This document shows, piece by piece, positions 25,426-33,982 of a stretch of DNA of 62,903 nt (positions are counted from its first letter, which is position 1; each line of letters starts with the position of its first letter). Under the pieces are notes generated by a model. That model was not told the origin of the DNA. It did no database searches and was given only the letters and a program-made list of their open reading frames with translations. Made by a program: the position numbers and the translations under genes. This DNA is from an uncultured Oscillibacter sp. (GTDB lineage Bacteria > Bacillota > Clostridia > Oscillospirales > Oscillospiraceae): assembly GCA_934574045.1 (NCBI GenBank), contig CAKTMK010000010.1, positions 1 to 62,903 of the forward strand, given 5' to 3'.

Positions 25426-26583
25426 TCAGGATCTGACGGCAAAGAAGGCTTCGATCTGCGCCCGCTCCGCCTGCACGGAGCCTTGGGCAAAGCCGCCGCG
25501 CCCGCCGCCCCGTCCGCTGAGGGAGGCGTTCAGCTCCTTCACCAGCGGGGCGATGTCCGCGCCGTCGGCGCGGACCAGCGCGTATTGGAACCGGCCGCCC
25601 TCCGGCCCCGCGAACACCGACGCAAGGCCGCCGCAGGTCCCGGCCACCGCGTCCGCCAGCTTCCGCGCGCCGTCGGGCCGCATGGGGGGCTGGAAAAGGA
25701 CCACGTCGCCCCGCCCCGTCTGCTCGGCGGCGACGGCGGCGAACACCTCGTCCTCCAGCCGGGTCATGCGGGCCTTTGCGGCCTCCAGCTCTGCGGTCAG
25801 CCGCTCCACCGCGGCGGCGGTGTCCAGCGGCTTGACGCTCAGGGCCTGACCAACCGCCCGGTCCTGCTCATACACGGCGGAGAGGAAGTCCAGCGCCCGC
25901 TTTCCGCACAGGATCTCCAGCCGCACGCCCTCCCGGAACTTCTGGCAGGAGAGGACCTTGACCAGCCCCACCTGTCCGGCCCGCAGCACGTGGGTCCCGC
26001 AGCAGGCGCAGCAGTCCGCGCCGGGGAAGGTGACGATGCGCACCTGACCGGTCAGCTCCTTTTTGGAGCGGTAGTCCAGCCGCGCCAGCTCCTCTTGAGA
26101 GGGATAGGCAATCTGAACGGACTCGTCCCGGTAAATGATCCGGTTGGCCTCGGCCTCGGCTTCCAGCACCTGCTCCCACGTGAGGGACGCGTTGTAGTCG
26201 ATGGTCACGGTCTGTGCCCCCATGTGAAAGCCCACGTTGTCGCAGGAGAACCGATCGCACAGGATGCCGCTGATGATATGCTCTCCGGAGTGCTGCTGCA
26301 TATGGTCGAACCGGCGTGCCCAGTCAATGCTTCCGGATACCTCCGTTCCGATCTCCAGCGGCCGGTCGCAGGTGTGGCAGATCACGCCGTCCCGCTCGTG
26401 TACGTCCGTGACGGCGGCGCCGCCCAGCGTGCCGTGGTCGGCGGGCTGACCGCCGCCCTCGGGATAAAAGGCGGTGCGGTCCAGCGTCACCAGCCAGCCG
26501 GTTTTTCCCGGCTCACAGGAGAGGACTTTTCCGATAAATTCCCGCAGGAACGGGTCCTGATAATAGAGCTTTTCCGTTTCCAT
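25426..26583 (-). CDS. Alanyl-tRNA editing protein AlaX, long form
   Basis: A free-standing trans-editing enzyme that hydrolyses Ser-tRNA-Ala (and Gly-tRNA-Ala in some). The 385 residues carry the zinc site HxxxH (His98, His102 in QQHSGEHI) and CxxxH (Cys194, His198 in CCGTH), the AlaRS-like N-terminal fold (FYPEGGGQPADHG) and a C-terminal DHHA1-type end (GGGRGGFAQGS). A coiled-coil stretch (AAAVERLTAELEAAKARMTR) joins the two. It is 18 nt downstream of an unknown membrane-protein gene and probably co-transcribed with it. Confidence 0.92.
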   Translation of the reverse strand: METEKLYYQDPFLREFIGKVLSCEPGKTGWLVTLDRTAFYPEGGGQPADHGTLGGAAVTDVHERDGVICHTCDRPLEIGTEVSGSIDWARRFDHMQQHSGEHIISGILCDRFSCDNVGFHMGAQTVTIDYNASLTWEQVLEAEAEANRIIYRDESVQIAYPSQEELARLDYRSKKELTGQVRIVTFPGADCCACCGTHVLRAGQVGLVKVLSCQKFREGVRLEILCGKRALDFLSAVYEQDRAVGQALSVKPLDTAAAVERLTAELEAAKARMTRLEDEVFAAVAAEQTGRGDVVLFQPPMRPDGARKLADAVAGTCGGLASVFAGPEGGRFQYALVRADGADIAPLVKELNASLSGRGGGRGGFAQGSVQAERAQIEAFFAVRS

Positions 26584-26601
26584 TGCGCAGCTTCCTTTCT
26601 C

Positions 26602-27525
26602 TTATGAGATCGACACGACCCACCGCCACACCGGCAGGGCCAGACAGGCCCCTGCGGCGGCGGAGCACACGTTGGCGCACAGACCGTATACCACCGCCCG
26701 GGCCCTGGACTGCTCCGTGAGCAGACGGCAGTACAGTCCGCATTCCACCGCCGTGATGACCAGCTCCGCCGGGAGGAAGAAGATCATCGACCAGCCGGTC
26801 ACGCCGTGGCGCAGCACCGTGACGGCCAGGTACAGCGCCAGCGCCCCCTGCGTCAGCAGATTCACACCCAGCAGTGTTTGCCAGCTTTTGCGGGCGCGGT
26901 AGCCGAACAGGAACGCCAGCGCACCCTCCACTGCAAGCGTGGGCAGCAGCGTTGCGAGAAATTGCAGCCCGCAGCCCACCCAGACCGGCGGGACGGAGAC
27001 GGACTTCGCTGTCCAATCCACCGCGGCGGAGGACTGAAGCACCCGGCGCTCCAGCGGCTCGGAGACAAAGACCTGCCCGCTTTGGGTGACCATAAGGATG
27101 CGGTACCGCTCCGGCACGCCCATGTAGGAGAACACGTGGAGGGGGTTCCCGGCGGCGTCCGCCGATTCGGCGTAAAGCTGCCCGTTCATGGGTACGCCGT
27201 TGGTCCCCTGCGCGGTGCAGGCGTGCCACCCGGCGGGGACGGCGGCGCGGAGCGCGTCCAGCAGGGCGGGGTCCAGCGCGTCCGCCCGCTCGTCCGGATA
27301 GTTCCAGTCAATCCCACAGTAGGGGGAGTCCCCGGAGCCGTAGCTCGGCCCGCCGTATTCGCCCTCCTCCAGCAGGTCTAGGTAATACGGTTCGTCCGGC
27401 GCGTGCTTTACCCGGACGATGAGCTGGGCCTTCGGCCCACTGTCCGCCAGCGTGGGGACGCAGAGCAGGACCAGCAGAAGCAGGGCGCAGAGCGCCGCCG
27501 CGGGGCGGCTGTTCATCCGTTTCAT
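26602..27525 (-). CDS. Exported/membrane protein of unknown function
   Basis: I do not recognise this family. The 307 residues start with a signal sequence (ARPAAALCALLLLVLL-like stretch ending LAD), followed by an outer domain of about 155 residues rich in acidic and aromatic residues (DEPYYLDLLEEGEYGG). The C-terminal 120 residues hold four membrane segments (around LQFLATLLPTLAVEGALAF, LLTQGALALYLAV, IFFLPAELVITAVECGLY and LCANVCSAAAGACLALPVW). The layout suggests a sensor or anchor. GGAGG lies 9 nt before the ATG. It lies between nagZ and alaX. Confidence 0.75.
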   Translation of the reverse strand: MKRMNSRPAAALCALLLLVLLCVPTLADSGPKAQLIVRVKHAPDEPYYLDLLEEGEYGGPSYGSGDSPYCGIDWNYPDERADALDPALLDALRAAVPAGWHACTAQGTNGVPMNGQLYAESADAAGNPLHVFSYMGVPERYRILMVTQSGQVFVSEPLERRVLQSSAAVDWTAKSVSVPPVWVGCGLQFLATLLPTLAVEGALAFLFGYRARKSWQTLLGVNLLTQGALALYLAVTVLRHGVTGWSMIFFLPAELVITAVECGLYCRLLTEQSRARAVVYGLCANVCSAAAGACLALPVWRWVVSIS

Positions 27526-27558
27526 CAGGGTATCCTCCTTTTCAGAAATGAGCGTGGC

Positions 27559-28761
27559 TCACAAAAGCCCCAGCTCCGCTTTCCACGTCAGGACCCGGAG
27601 ACAGGCCGCGTCGATCAGGGCCGTGTCCAGCGTTCCATCCTGCGCGGCGGCCAGCACCTGCGGGATTTGAGCGCGGTAGTCCGAGGAGATGAGCAGGTCG
27701 TTCCCGGCCTGAACGGCCAGCACGGCGGCGGATCCGTCCTGCGCGTACAGCTTCACCGCGTCCATGGCCAGATCGTCCGTCATGACCACGCCGTTTGCCC
27801 GGCCCGCCTGAGTCATCAGCTCCCGCAGCGTCTGATGGACGGCGGGGGAGAGGGACGCGGGCAGCTCCGGGTCCATGCACCGGACGATGTTGTGGCTCAC
27901 CAGCACGGCGGCGGTCCGGCTGCTGCTCAGTCCTGCGGAGAAGGGGAGAAAGTCGGACGTCTGGAACGTTTCCAGCGGTCGGTCATCCACGGCGGAGCCG
28001 GTGTGGGTGTCTGGGTTGTTTCCGTAGCCGGGGAAGTGCTTCAGAACGCTGCCCATGCCGTCCCACGCCATCTGCTCCGTTACGGCGGAGACGTATCCGG
28101 CGGTGGTCTGGGCATCCTCTCCCAGCGTGCGGTCATAGATGAAGTCCCCCGGATCGGTGGACACGTCCGCCACCGGCGCCAGATTCACGTTGAAGCCGAG
28201 GCCCCGCAGCAGCAGGTCCTTTTCGTGGGCGTCCGCCAGAACGCCGTCGATCCCTCCGGCGGAGTAGACCGCACGGGGCGACTGAAATTTCCGCTCCCGC
28301 AGGTTGGAGTTGGAGGACACGCGCACCACGGAGCCGCCCTCCTCGTCCACGCCGATGAGCAGCGGAATGTCCGCCGCCTCCTGATAGGAGGCGATGTCCC
28401 GGATCAGGCCGCAGGCGGTTTTCCCCTTGGTGTCCCGGCCGAAGAGAATGTAGCCCCCCAGATGGTAGGCGCTCACGTCCTGGGCGGCGTTTTCCGCCGG
28501 ACAGCGGGCGAAAAAGAGCTGACCCGCCTTTTCCTCCAGCGTCATGTCCGCCAGCAGCGCACGGGCCCGCGTCTCGGGCGTGTCCGGCATCGACGGCTCC
28601 TCGCTGGGCGTTGGAGCGGGCGGCTCCGGCGCGCTCTGGACGGCGGAGGATGCGGCGGCGGACTGGGACGGCTGGGCGGCCGGCCCGCTGTCCGGCCCCC
28701 GGGCGGCGCATCCGGATAAAAAGAAAAGCGCGGCCAGCGCCGCGAGCAGTGATCGCTTCAT
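27559..28761 (-). CDS. nagZ: GH3 beta-N-acetylhexosaminidase lipoprotein (NagZ type)
   Basis: An extracellular lipoprotein glycosidase of family GH3 that probably trims N-acetylglucosamine from peptidoglycan fragments. The 400 residues open with a lipobox (ALFFLSGCAARG), then a Ser/Ala/Pro linker, then the catalytic barrel: TLEEKAGQLFFAR, VDEEGGSVVR, KHFPGYGNNPDTHTG (the His-Asp acid/base loop) and GVVMTDDLAMDAV (Asp nucleophile). A C-terminal second domain is absent, as in short NagZ enzymes. Placed upstream of the unknown membrane gene. Confidence 0.92.
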   Translation of the reverse strand: MKRSLLAALAALFFLSGCAARGPDSGPAAQPSQSAAASSAVQSAPEPPAPTPSEEPSMPDTPETRARALLADMTLEEKAGQLFFARCPAENAAQDVSAYHLGGYILFGRDTKGKTACGLIRDIASYQEAADIPLLIGVDEEGGSVVRVSSNSNLRERKFQSPRAVYSAGGIDGVLADAHEKDLLLRGLGFNVNLAPVADVSTDPGDFIYDRTLGEDAQTTAGYVSAVTEQMAWDGMGSVLKHFPGYGNNPDTHTGSAVDDRPLETFQTSDFLPFSAGLSSSRTAAVLVSHNIVRCMDPELPASLSPAVHQTLRELMTQAGRANGVVMTDDLAMDAVKLYAQDGSAAVLAVQAGNDLLISSDYRAQIPQVLAAAQDGTLDTALIDAACLRVLTWKAELGLL

Positions 28762-28893
28762 GATATCCCTCCTGATCTGGCCCGGACGGGCGGCCTCCGC
28801 CGGGACAGCTTCACGCGCGGCGGATCGGCAAGCCCGCCGCTGAGAAAATTCCGGCTCTATTATAGCATACCGCGCCCCGCCGGGGCAATTCCC

Positions 28894-29082
28894 TTACGCA
28901 TCGGGACCGCCGCAGGGAAAGAGGGAGGACTGGAACGAGTCGGACAGGACGGCTTCCTCAGCCTCCCGCTGTCCGGCGGACAGGATCCTGACCGCGCCGG
29001 ATACGTCGCTGCGCTCCAGCGCCCGCAGGGCGGTTTCGTTGACGTGGAACAGATGGTAATAGAGCTCCCGGTACGTATCCAT
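28894..29082 (-). CDS. Small hypothetical protein (62 aa), divergent from XRE regulator
   Basis: The sequence opens MDTYRELYYHLFHVNETALR and continues ALERSDVSGAVRILSAGQRE, an amphipathic helical protein of 62 residues with no signal or membrane segment. I cannot assign a function. It is likely real: GGAGGTGG lies 7 nt before the ATG, a strong promoter (TTGACA-17-TACTAT) lies just upstream, and the codon use is normal. It diverges from the XRE-type gene across a 103-bp gap whose inverted repeat covers its -10 box, so it is the probable target of that regulator. Confidence 0.7.
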   Translation of the reverse strand: MDTYRELYYHLFHVNETALRALERSDVSGAVRILSAGQREAEEAVLSDSFQSSLFPCGGPDA

Positions 29083-29098
29083 ACCACCACCTCCAAAA

Positions 29099-29140
29099 AG
29101 TTACTAAACAAATAGTAACTATATTTATGATGATTGTCAA
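29099..29140 (-). promoter_or_regulatory. Promoter with overlapping operator-like inverted repeat
   Basis: Minus-strand promoter TTGACA (29135-29140), 17 nt, TACTAT (29112-29117). The inverted repeat AGTTACT-N8-AGTAACT (29099-29105 and 29114-29120) overlaps the -10 and start region, a natural place for a repressor. A weak plus-strand promoter (TTGTCA, 17 nt, TAGGGT) overlaps the same -35. Confidence 0.65.
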
Positions 29141-29185
29141 TCCGTTGCTTTTAGAATAGGGTTTACTTTGAGGTGAATAGATAGA

Positions 29186-29431
29186 ATGGCCATGGACAAT
29201 ACGGTGCTGACCGCGCGGGAATATGGAAAGGTACATATCCGGCTGAGAGAGCTGATGGATGCACGGGATATGACCCGCAACGAGTTGGCCCGGGCGGCGA
29301 ACACCCGCTTTGAGGTGGTGGACAAGTGGTACCGGGGCAGCGTTGAGAAGATCGACGCGGACGTACTGGCGCGGTTCTGCTTTGTACTGGGGTGTCAGGT
29401 GGAGGACGTGATCCAGTACGAGACGAAATGA
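29186..29431 (+). CDS. XRE-family helix-turn-helix regulator
   Basis: A single-domain DNA-binding protein of 81 residues. The Cro/CI-type fold is visible: IRLRELMDARDMTRNELARA (helices 1-2), ANTRFEVVDKWYRG (recognition helix) and DADVLARFCFVLGCQVEDVI (helices 4-5, typical of the short Gram-positive XRE proteins). GAGGTG lies 10 nt before the ATG. It is divergent from the 62-residue gene and probably controls it and itself through the inverted repeat between them. Confidence 0.88.
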   Translation: MAMDNTVLTAREYGKVHIRLRELMDARDMTRNELARAANTRFEVVDKWYRGSVEKIDADVLARFCFVLGCQVEDVIQYETK

Positions 29432-29437
29432 TAAAAG

Positions 29438-29474
29438 GAGCGGACGCAGGGGCTGCGTCCGCTCTCTTTTTCTT
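29438..29474. terminator. Bidirectional terminator (XRE gene / aspS)
   Basis: GAGCGGACGCAG and CTGCGTCCGCTC form a perfect 12-bp stem with a GGG loop, then TCTTTTTCTT on the plus strand and CTTTT on the minus strand. The aspS stop lies at its edge. Confidence 0.88.
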
Positions 29475-31248
29475 ATTCCTCGGGCTTGACGAGGGCAATG
29501 TGCAGCTCGTCGAGCTGCTTCTGGGTGACGGCGCTGGGCGCGTCCATCATCACGTCCTGCGCGTTCTTGTTCATGGGGAAGGGGATGATCTCGCGGATGG
29601 AATCCTCGCCCGCCAGCAGCATCACCATGCGGTCCACGCCCGGGGCGATGCCGGCGTGGGGGGGCGCGCCGTAGGTAAAGGCGTTGTACATGGCGGGGAA
29701 CTTGGCCTTCACATCGTCCTCGCCCAGCCGGACCAGCTCAAAGGCCTTGACCATGATCTCCGGGTCGTGGTTGCGGACCGCGCCGGAGGACAGCTCCACG
29801 CCGTTGCACACCAGATCGTACTGGTCGGCGGTGATGCTCAGGGGGTCAATCTCGCCCCGCTCGGCCTTGAGCAGGACGTCCAGCCCGCCGGAGGGCATGG
29901 AGAACGGGTTGTGGCAGAACTCCAGCTCGCCGGACTCCTCGCCGATCTCGTACATGGGGAAGTCCACGATCCAGCAGAAGGCGTACTGCTCCTTGTCCAT
30001 GTGGCCGGGGACGGCGGCGCCCAGCGTCTTGACCAGCGCACCGGCGGTCTTCTGGGCGGCGGCGCGCTTCCCGGCGGACAGGGCCACGAAGTCGCCCGCC
30101 TTCAGCCCCAGCGCGGAGACCACCGCGTCCTTGATGGGGGAGACGAACTTTGCGATGCCGCCCACGACCTCGCCGTTCTCGTCCAGACGGAACCAGTAGG
30201 GCTTGCCGCCGGAGAGGACCTCCACGTCGGCGAGGGTCTTGTCGATGAACTTGCGGGTCTCCTTGAAATCGGAGACTACCACGGCCTTGACCACGTTCCC
30301 CTCAAAGGGGCCGAAGCCGCAGCCGGAGAGGACCTCGGTGGCGTCCTGCACGGTCAGGTCGATGCGCAGGTCCGGCTTGTCGGAGCCGTATTTCTCCATG
30401 GCCTCCCGATAGGGGATGCGGACGAAAGGCGCACCGGAGGCCCGGTCATACGCGCCGAACTTGGCGAAGATGGGCGGCAGCACATCCTCCAGCACGGCGA
30501 ACACGTCCTCCTGAGAGGCGAAGGCCATCTCCATATCCAGCTGATAGAACTCGCCGGGGGAGCGGTCGGCGCGGGCGTCCTCGTCCCGGAAGCAGGGCGC
30601 AATCTGGAAGTACCGGTCAAAGCCGGAGGTCATGAGAAGCTGCTTGAACTGCTGGGGCGCTTGGGGCAGGGCGTAAAACTTGCCGGGATGGTTCCGGGCG
30701 GGCACCAGATAGTCCCGCGCACCCTCGGGAGAGGAGGCGGTCAGGATGGGAGTGGTGATCTCCAGGAAGCCGTGCTCGGTCATGGCCTGCCGCAGGGCGG
30801 CCACCACATTGCACCGCAGGATGATGTTTTTCTTCACCGCGGGATTGCGCAGGTCCAGATAGCGGTACTTCAGCCGCTGGGCCTCGTCCGCCTCCCGGCT
30901 GCGGTTGATCTGGAAGGGCAGCTCGTTGTGGCGGCAGCGGCCCAGCACCTCTACCTTAGAGGGGACGATCTCAATCTCGCCGGTGGCCATCTTGTCGGTT
31001 TTGCTATCCCGTTCCCGGACGGCGCCCTCCACGGAAATGGTGGATTCCTTGGTGATGCCCTTGAAGGTATTCACCATCTCCTCCGTGTCCGCCACCACCT
31101 GAGTGGTGCCGTAAAAGTCGCGGACCACCGCAAAGGCCAGATTTGCGCTGACCACGCGGACGTTCTCCAGCCAGCCGGAGATCTTGACCTGCTTTCCGGC
31201 GTCGCCGAGGCGAAGCTCCCCGCAGGTGTGGGTTCGATTCTGCGTCAT
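29473..31248 (-). CDS. aspS: Aspartyl-tRNA synthetase
   Basis: Charges tRNA-Asp. The 591-residue class II enzyme is of the large bacterial type: N-terminal OB-fold anticodon domain (GKQVKISGWLENVR), motif 2 (QIAPCFRDEDARADRSPGEFYQLD), an inserted GAD domain (about 290-410) and motif 3 (PPHAGIAPGVDRMVMLL). The start MTQNRTHTCGELR is chosen over an upstream frame because AAAGGAA lies 10 nt before it. It is third in the operon hisS-SLH gene-aspS, whose T-box appears to read tRNA-Asp. Confidence 0.97.
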   Translation of the reverse strand: MTQNRTHTCGELRLGDAGKQVKISGWLENVRVVSANLAFAVVRDFYGTTQVVADTEEMVNTFKGITKESTISVEGAVRERDSKTDKMATGEIEIVPSKVEVLGRCRHNELPFQINRSREADEAQRLKYRYLDLRNPAVKKNIILRCNVVAALRQAMTEHGFLEITTPILTASSPEGARDYLVPARNHPGKFYALPQAPQQFKQLLMTSGFDRYFQIAPCFRDEDARADRSPGEFYQLDMEMAFASQEDVFAVLEDVLPPIFAKFGAYDRASGAPFVRIPYREAMEKYGSDKPDLRIDLTVQDATEVLSGCGFGPFEGNVVKAVVVSDFKETRKFIDKTLADVEVLSGGKPYWFRLDENGEVVGGIAKFVSPIKDAVVSALGLKAGDFVALSAGKRAAAQKTAGALVKTLGAAVPGHMDKEQYAFCWIVDFPMYEIGEESGELEFCHNPFSMPSGGLDVLLKAERGEIDPLSITADQYDLVCNGVELSSGAVRNHDPEIMVKAFELVRLGEDDVKAKFPAMYNAFTYGAPPHAGIAPGVDRMVMLLAGEDSIREIIPFPMNKNAQDVMMDAPSAVTQKQLDELHIALVKPEE

Positions 31249-31288
31249 GATTTGTCGTTCCTTTCTGTATTTGAATTGAAAATATAAT

Positions 31289-32491
31289 TTATTCAACGAC
31301 CCAAACGGGATAGGGCGTTTGTTTCAGGCGGGAGTACGCGGCCCGCAGATCCAGCCCCCGCAACAGCTCCGTCTGCGCCGCGGACTGCTCCAGTGCAGCG
31401 GCGCGGGCCTCCAGCTCCTGATGATAGTTGTATTCGCCCTGCTTCCAGTCCAGCTCCGTGTAATGCCGGACGAGGGCAAGGTTGAGCGAGACGCTTTCCA
31501 GCGAATAGCGCCAATAGGCCGCGCCGGAGCCGAGAAGTCCGTCCCGGGCCTGTGCCTCGGCCGCAACGGCGCTGCGCTCCCCGTCGGAGAGGGCGACGCC
31601 GGTTTCCGCCGCAAGCACCCGGAACGGCGCGTCGTATTTGCACCAGAGCCGGATGGCGTCGGCCGCGGCCTTTTCCGCGTTCCCGTTCCACTGGAGCAGG
31701 GATTGGCACAGCCGCTGGGCGAACAGCTCCGCCGGGACTTCTTCGCCGTTTACGGCCAAAAGCGCCGCGTCCGGCTCCACGCCAAGCCCGTCCCGGCACA
31801 GGTCAAAGGACCGGGGCGTAAAGCGCAGGCGCTGCCGGGGATCGACGATCCGGGCCAGCATGGCCGCCGCCGCGCCCCGGGTGAGGGGGTTCTCGCCGCG
31901 GAAGGTGCCGTATGCGTCCGTTCCGCTGAGAATACCGGCCCGGTAAAAGCGCACCACGTCCGTGTCCGCGCTGTCGATCACCACGGAGATGTCGTTCATG
32001 GCGGCCAGCGCGTCCTCCGGCAGAACGCCGGAGAGCAGTGCTACAAAGTTCCGGCGGACGCAGGGGCGGCCGGACTGGGGGTCTGCACCGCCCAGATGGC
32101 TCAAAAAGGACCGCACCGTGCCGTCTTGACAGTTGGCGGCGAGATAGGCCGCGTAGGGCTGATACCACGCCTCGCCCGCCGCCGGGGCGGGAAAGCTGCC
32201 GTCCTCCCCGTTCAAAAGCGCCAGCAGGCGGGCGGAAACGGCGGTGATCTGGGCGCAGGTCAGCGTTCCGGATGCGTCAAAGCGGTCAGGCGTTCTGCCG
32301 GCCAGAAGCCCCGTTTCATAGCAGACGCTCACCGCGTCCTCGCACCAGCTCCCGGTCAGGTCCCGGAATTGGCCGGAATATTCCTGCCGGACGGGGAGCA
32401 GCAGCTCCGCCGCGTCCACAGGGACCGGCGGCATCAGCGCCGCCGTCAGTGCCAGCGCCAGCAGGAGCGCGGGCAGGCGGTGCTTTTTCAT
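31289..32491 (-). CDS. Exported SLH-domain protein with PrsA/SurA-like segment
   Basis: A 400-residue secreted protein: signal peptide (KKHRLPALLLALALTAALMP, cut near VDA), then S-layer homology-type repeats (FRDLTGSWCEDAVSVCYETG with FDASGTLTCAQITAVSARLL; later VVRFYRAGILSGTDAYGTFRGENPLTRGAAAAMLARI). The second half (VNGEEVPAELFAQRLCQSLL on) resembles the N-terminal chaperone helices of foldases such as PrsA/SurA, but no parvulin domain follows. It would sit on the cell surface, bound to wall polymers. Its position between hisS and aspS is odd for an exported protein. Confidence 0.85.
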   Translation of the reverse strand: MKKHRLPALLLALALTAALMPPVPVDAAELLLPVRQEYSGQFRDLTGSWCEDAVSVCYETGLLAGRTPDRFDASGTLTCAQITAVSARLLALLNGEDGSFPAPAAGEAWYQPYAAYLAANCQDGTVRSFLSHLGGADPQSGRPCVRRNFVALLSGVLPEDALAAMNDISVVIDSADTDVVRFYRAGILSGTDAYGTFRGENPLTRGAAAAMLARIVDPRQRLRFTPRSFDLCRDGLGVEPDAALLAVNGEEVPAELFAQRLCQSLLQWNGNAEKAAADAIRLWCKYDAPFRVLAAETGVALSDGERSAVAAEAQARDGLLGSGAAYWRYSLESVSLNLALVRHYTELDWKQGEYNYHQELEARAAALEQSAAQTELLRGLDLRAAYSRLKQTPYPVWVVE

Positions 32492-32538
32492 AAAATCCCT
32501 CCAAGCTCAAATACAAAACGTACTGAATGAAGTAAAGA

Positions 32539-33915
32539 TTACTCTTTGGACTTCACAGCGTCCTCCAGAATGACGGAGCCTTTCTCCTTTTCGGCCAGAC
32601 CTGCCTTGATGCGGTACACCGTGGCGGCGGGGTCCAGCCGGGTCTGCTCGCCGGTGGCCATGTCCTTGCAGGCCACCACGCCCGCGTCGATCTCGTCCTC
32701 GCCGAGAAAGACCACATAGGGGATGCGTAGCTTGTCGGCATAGGACATCTTGGCCTTGAACTTCTTCTCCTCGCAGTGGAGCTGGGCGCGCACGCCGTTT
32801 TCCCGCAGGAGCGTGGCAAAGGAGACGGCGGGGGACAGGTCGTCCGTCATGGGCAGGATCAGCACGTCCGCCGGGGCGGTGGGCAGGTCGGGGTTGAGCA
32901 TTCCCTGCTCGCCCAGCACGTAGAACAGCCGGGTCAGGCCGATGGAGATGCCCACGCCGGGGAGCTGCTTGTCCGTGTAATAGGCGGCCAGATTGTCATA
33001 CCGTCCGCCGGAGCAGACGGAGCCGATCTCCGGGTGGTCCAGCAGGGCGGTTTCATACACCGTTCCGGTGTAGTAGTCCAGTCCCCGGGCGATGGTCAGG
33101 TCCACCACGAAATTCTCCGCCGGGACGCCGAACGCCGCCAAGTGGTTCACCACCATGCCCAGCTCGTCCAGTCCCTCGTCAAACAGGTCGCTGCGGCCGC
33201 GGTAGTCTGCCAGCGCCTGAAGGATCTCCTCGCTCGTCCCGGAAATGGAGATGAACCGCAGGATCTCGTCCGCTTTTTCGACAGGAATCGCAAAATCTTC
33301 CACCAGAATTGCGCGGACCTTCTCCGCACCGATCTTGTCCAGCTTGTCCACGGTGCGCATGATGTCGCCGGACTGCTCCGTCAGGCCCAGCATGGCGTAA
33401 AACCCGTTGAGGATCTTGCGGTTGTTTACGCGGATCTGGAAGCGCTTGAGTCCCAGAGTGGAAAAGACCTTGTAGATGATGGCGGGGATCTCCGCGTCGT
33501 TGATGGGGGCCAGCTTTCCGTCGCCGATCACGTCAATGTCCGCCTGATAAAACTCCCGGAACCGGCCCCGCTGGGCGCGCTCGCCGCGGTAGACCTTGCC
33601 GATCTGGAAACGGCGGAAGGGGAAGGACAGCTCGTTGTAGTGCAGGGCCACGTACTTGGCCAGCGGGACCGTCAGATCGAAGCGGAGGGAGAGGTCCGCG
33701 TCGCCCTTGGTAAAGCGGTAGATCTGCTTTTCCGTCTCGCCGCCGCCCTTGGCCAGCAGGACCTCGCTGGATTCGATGATGGGGGTGTCCAGAGGGGTGA
33801 AGCCGTACAGCGCGTAGGTCCGGCGCAGGATATCCATCATGCGCTCCATCTGCTGCTGCGGCGCGGGCAGCAGCTCCATAAAGCCGGAAAGGGTGCGGGG
33901 TTTCAAAACAGCCAT
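32539..33915 (-). CDS. hisS: Histidyl-tRNA synthetase
   Basis: Charges tRNA-His. The 458-residue class II enzyme has motif 1 near the N-terminus, motif 2 (FRRFQIGKVYRGERAQRGRFREFYQ), the histidine signatures (ARGLDYYTGTVYE and GGRYDNLA) and a C-terminal anticodon domain (DVLILPMTDDLSPA). The ATG at MAVLKPRT is chosen because AAAGGAG lies 10 nt upstream. A T-box precedes it; SLH-gene and aspS follow. Confidence 0.96.
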   Translation of the reverse strand: MAVLKPRTLSGFMELLPAPQQQMERMMDILRRTYALYGFTPLDTPIIESSEVLLAKGGGETEKQIYRFTKGDADLSLRFDLTVPLAKYVALHYNELSFPFRRFQIGKVYRGERAQRGRFREFYQADIDVIGDGKLAPINDAEIPAIIYKVFSTLGLKRFQIRVNNRKILNGFYAMLGLTEQSGDIMRTVDKLDKIGAEKVRAILVEDFAIPVEKADEILRFISISGTSEEILQALADYRGRSDLFDEGLDELGMVVNHLAAFGVPAENFVVDLTIARGLDYYTGTVYETALLDHPEIGSVCSGGRYDNLAAYYTDKQLPGVGISIGLTRLFYVLGEQGMLNPDLPTAPADVLILPMTDDLSPAVSFATLLRENGVRAQLHCEEKKFKAKMSYADKLRIPYVVFLGEDEIDAGVVACKDMATGEQTRLDPAATVYRIKAGLAEKEKGSVILEDAVKSKE

Positions 33916-33982
33916 GGTCAAAAAGCTCCTTTTATGTGTTGTTTTCGCGCGCGCAGTCTGTTATTTCTGCGCGCGGCGGGGC

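Noticed and set aside
31231..31240. GGTTCGATTC, resembling a tRNA T-loop
   Set aside because: It lies inside the 5' end of aspS, and no acceptor or anticodon arms can be formed around it.
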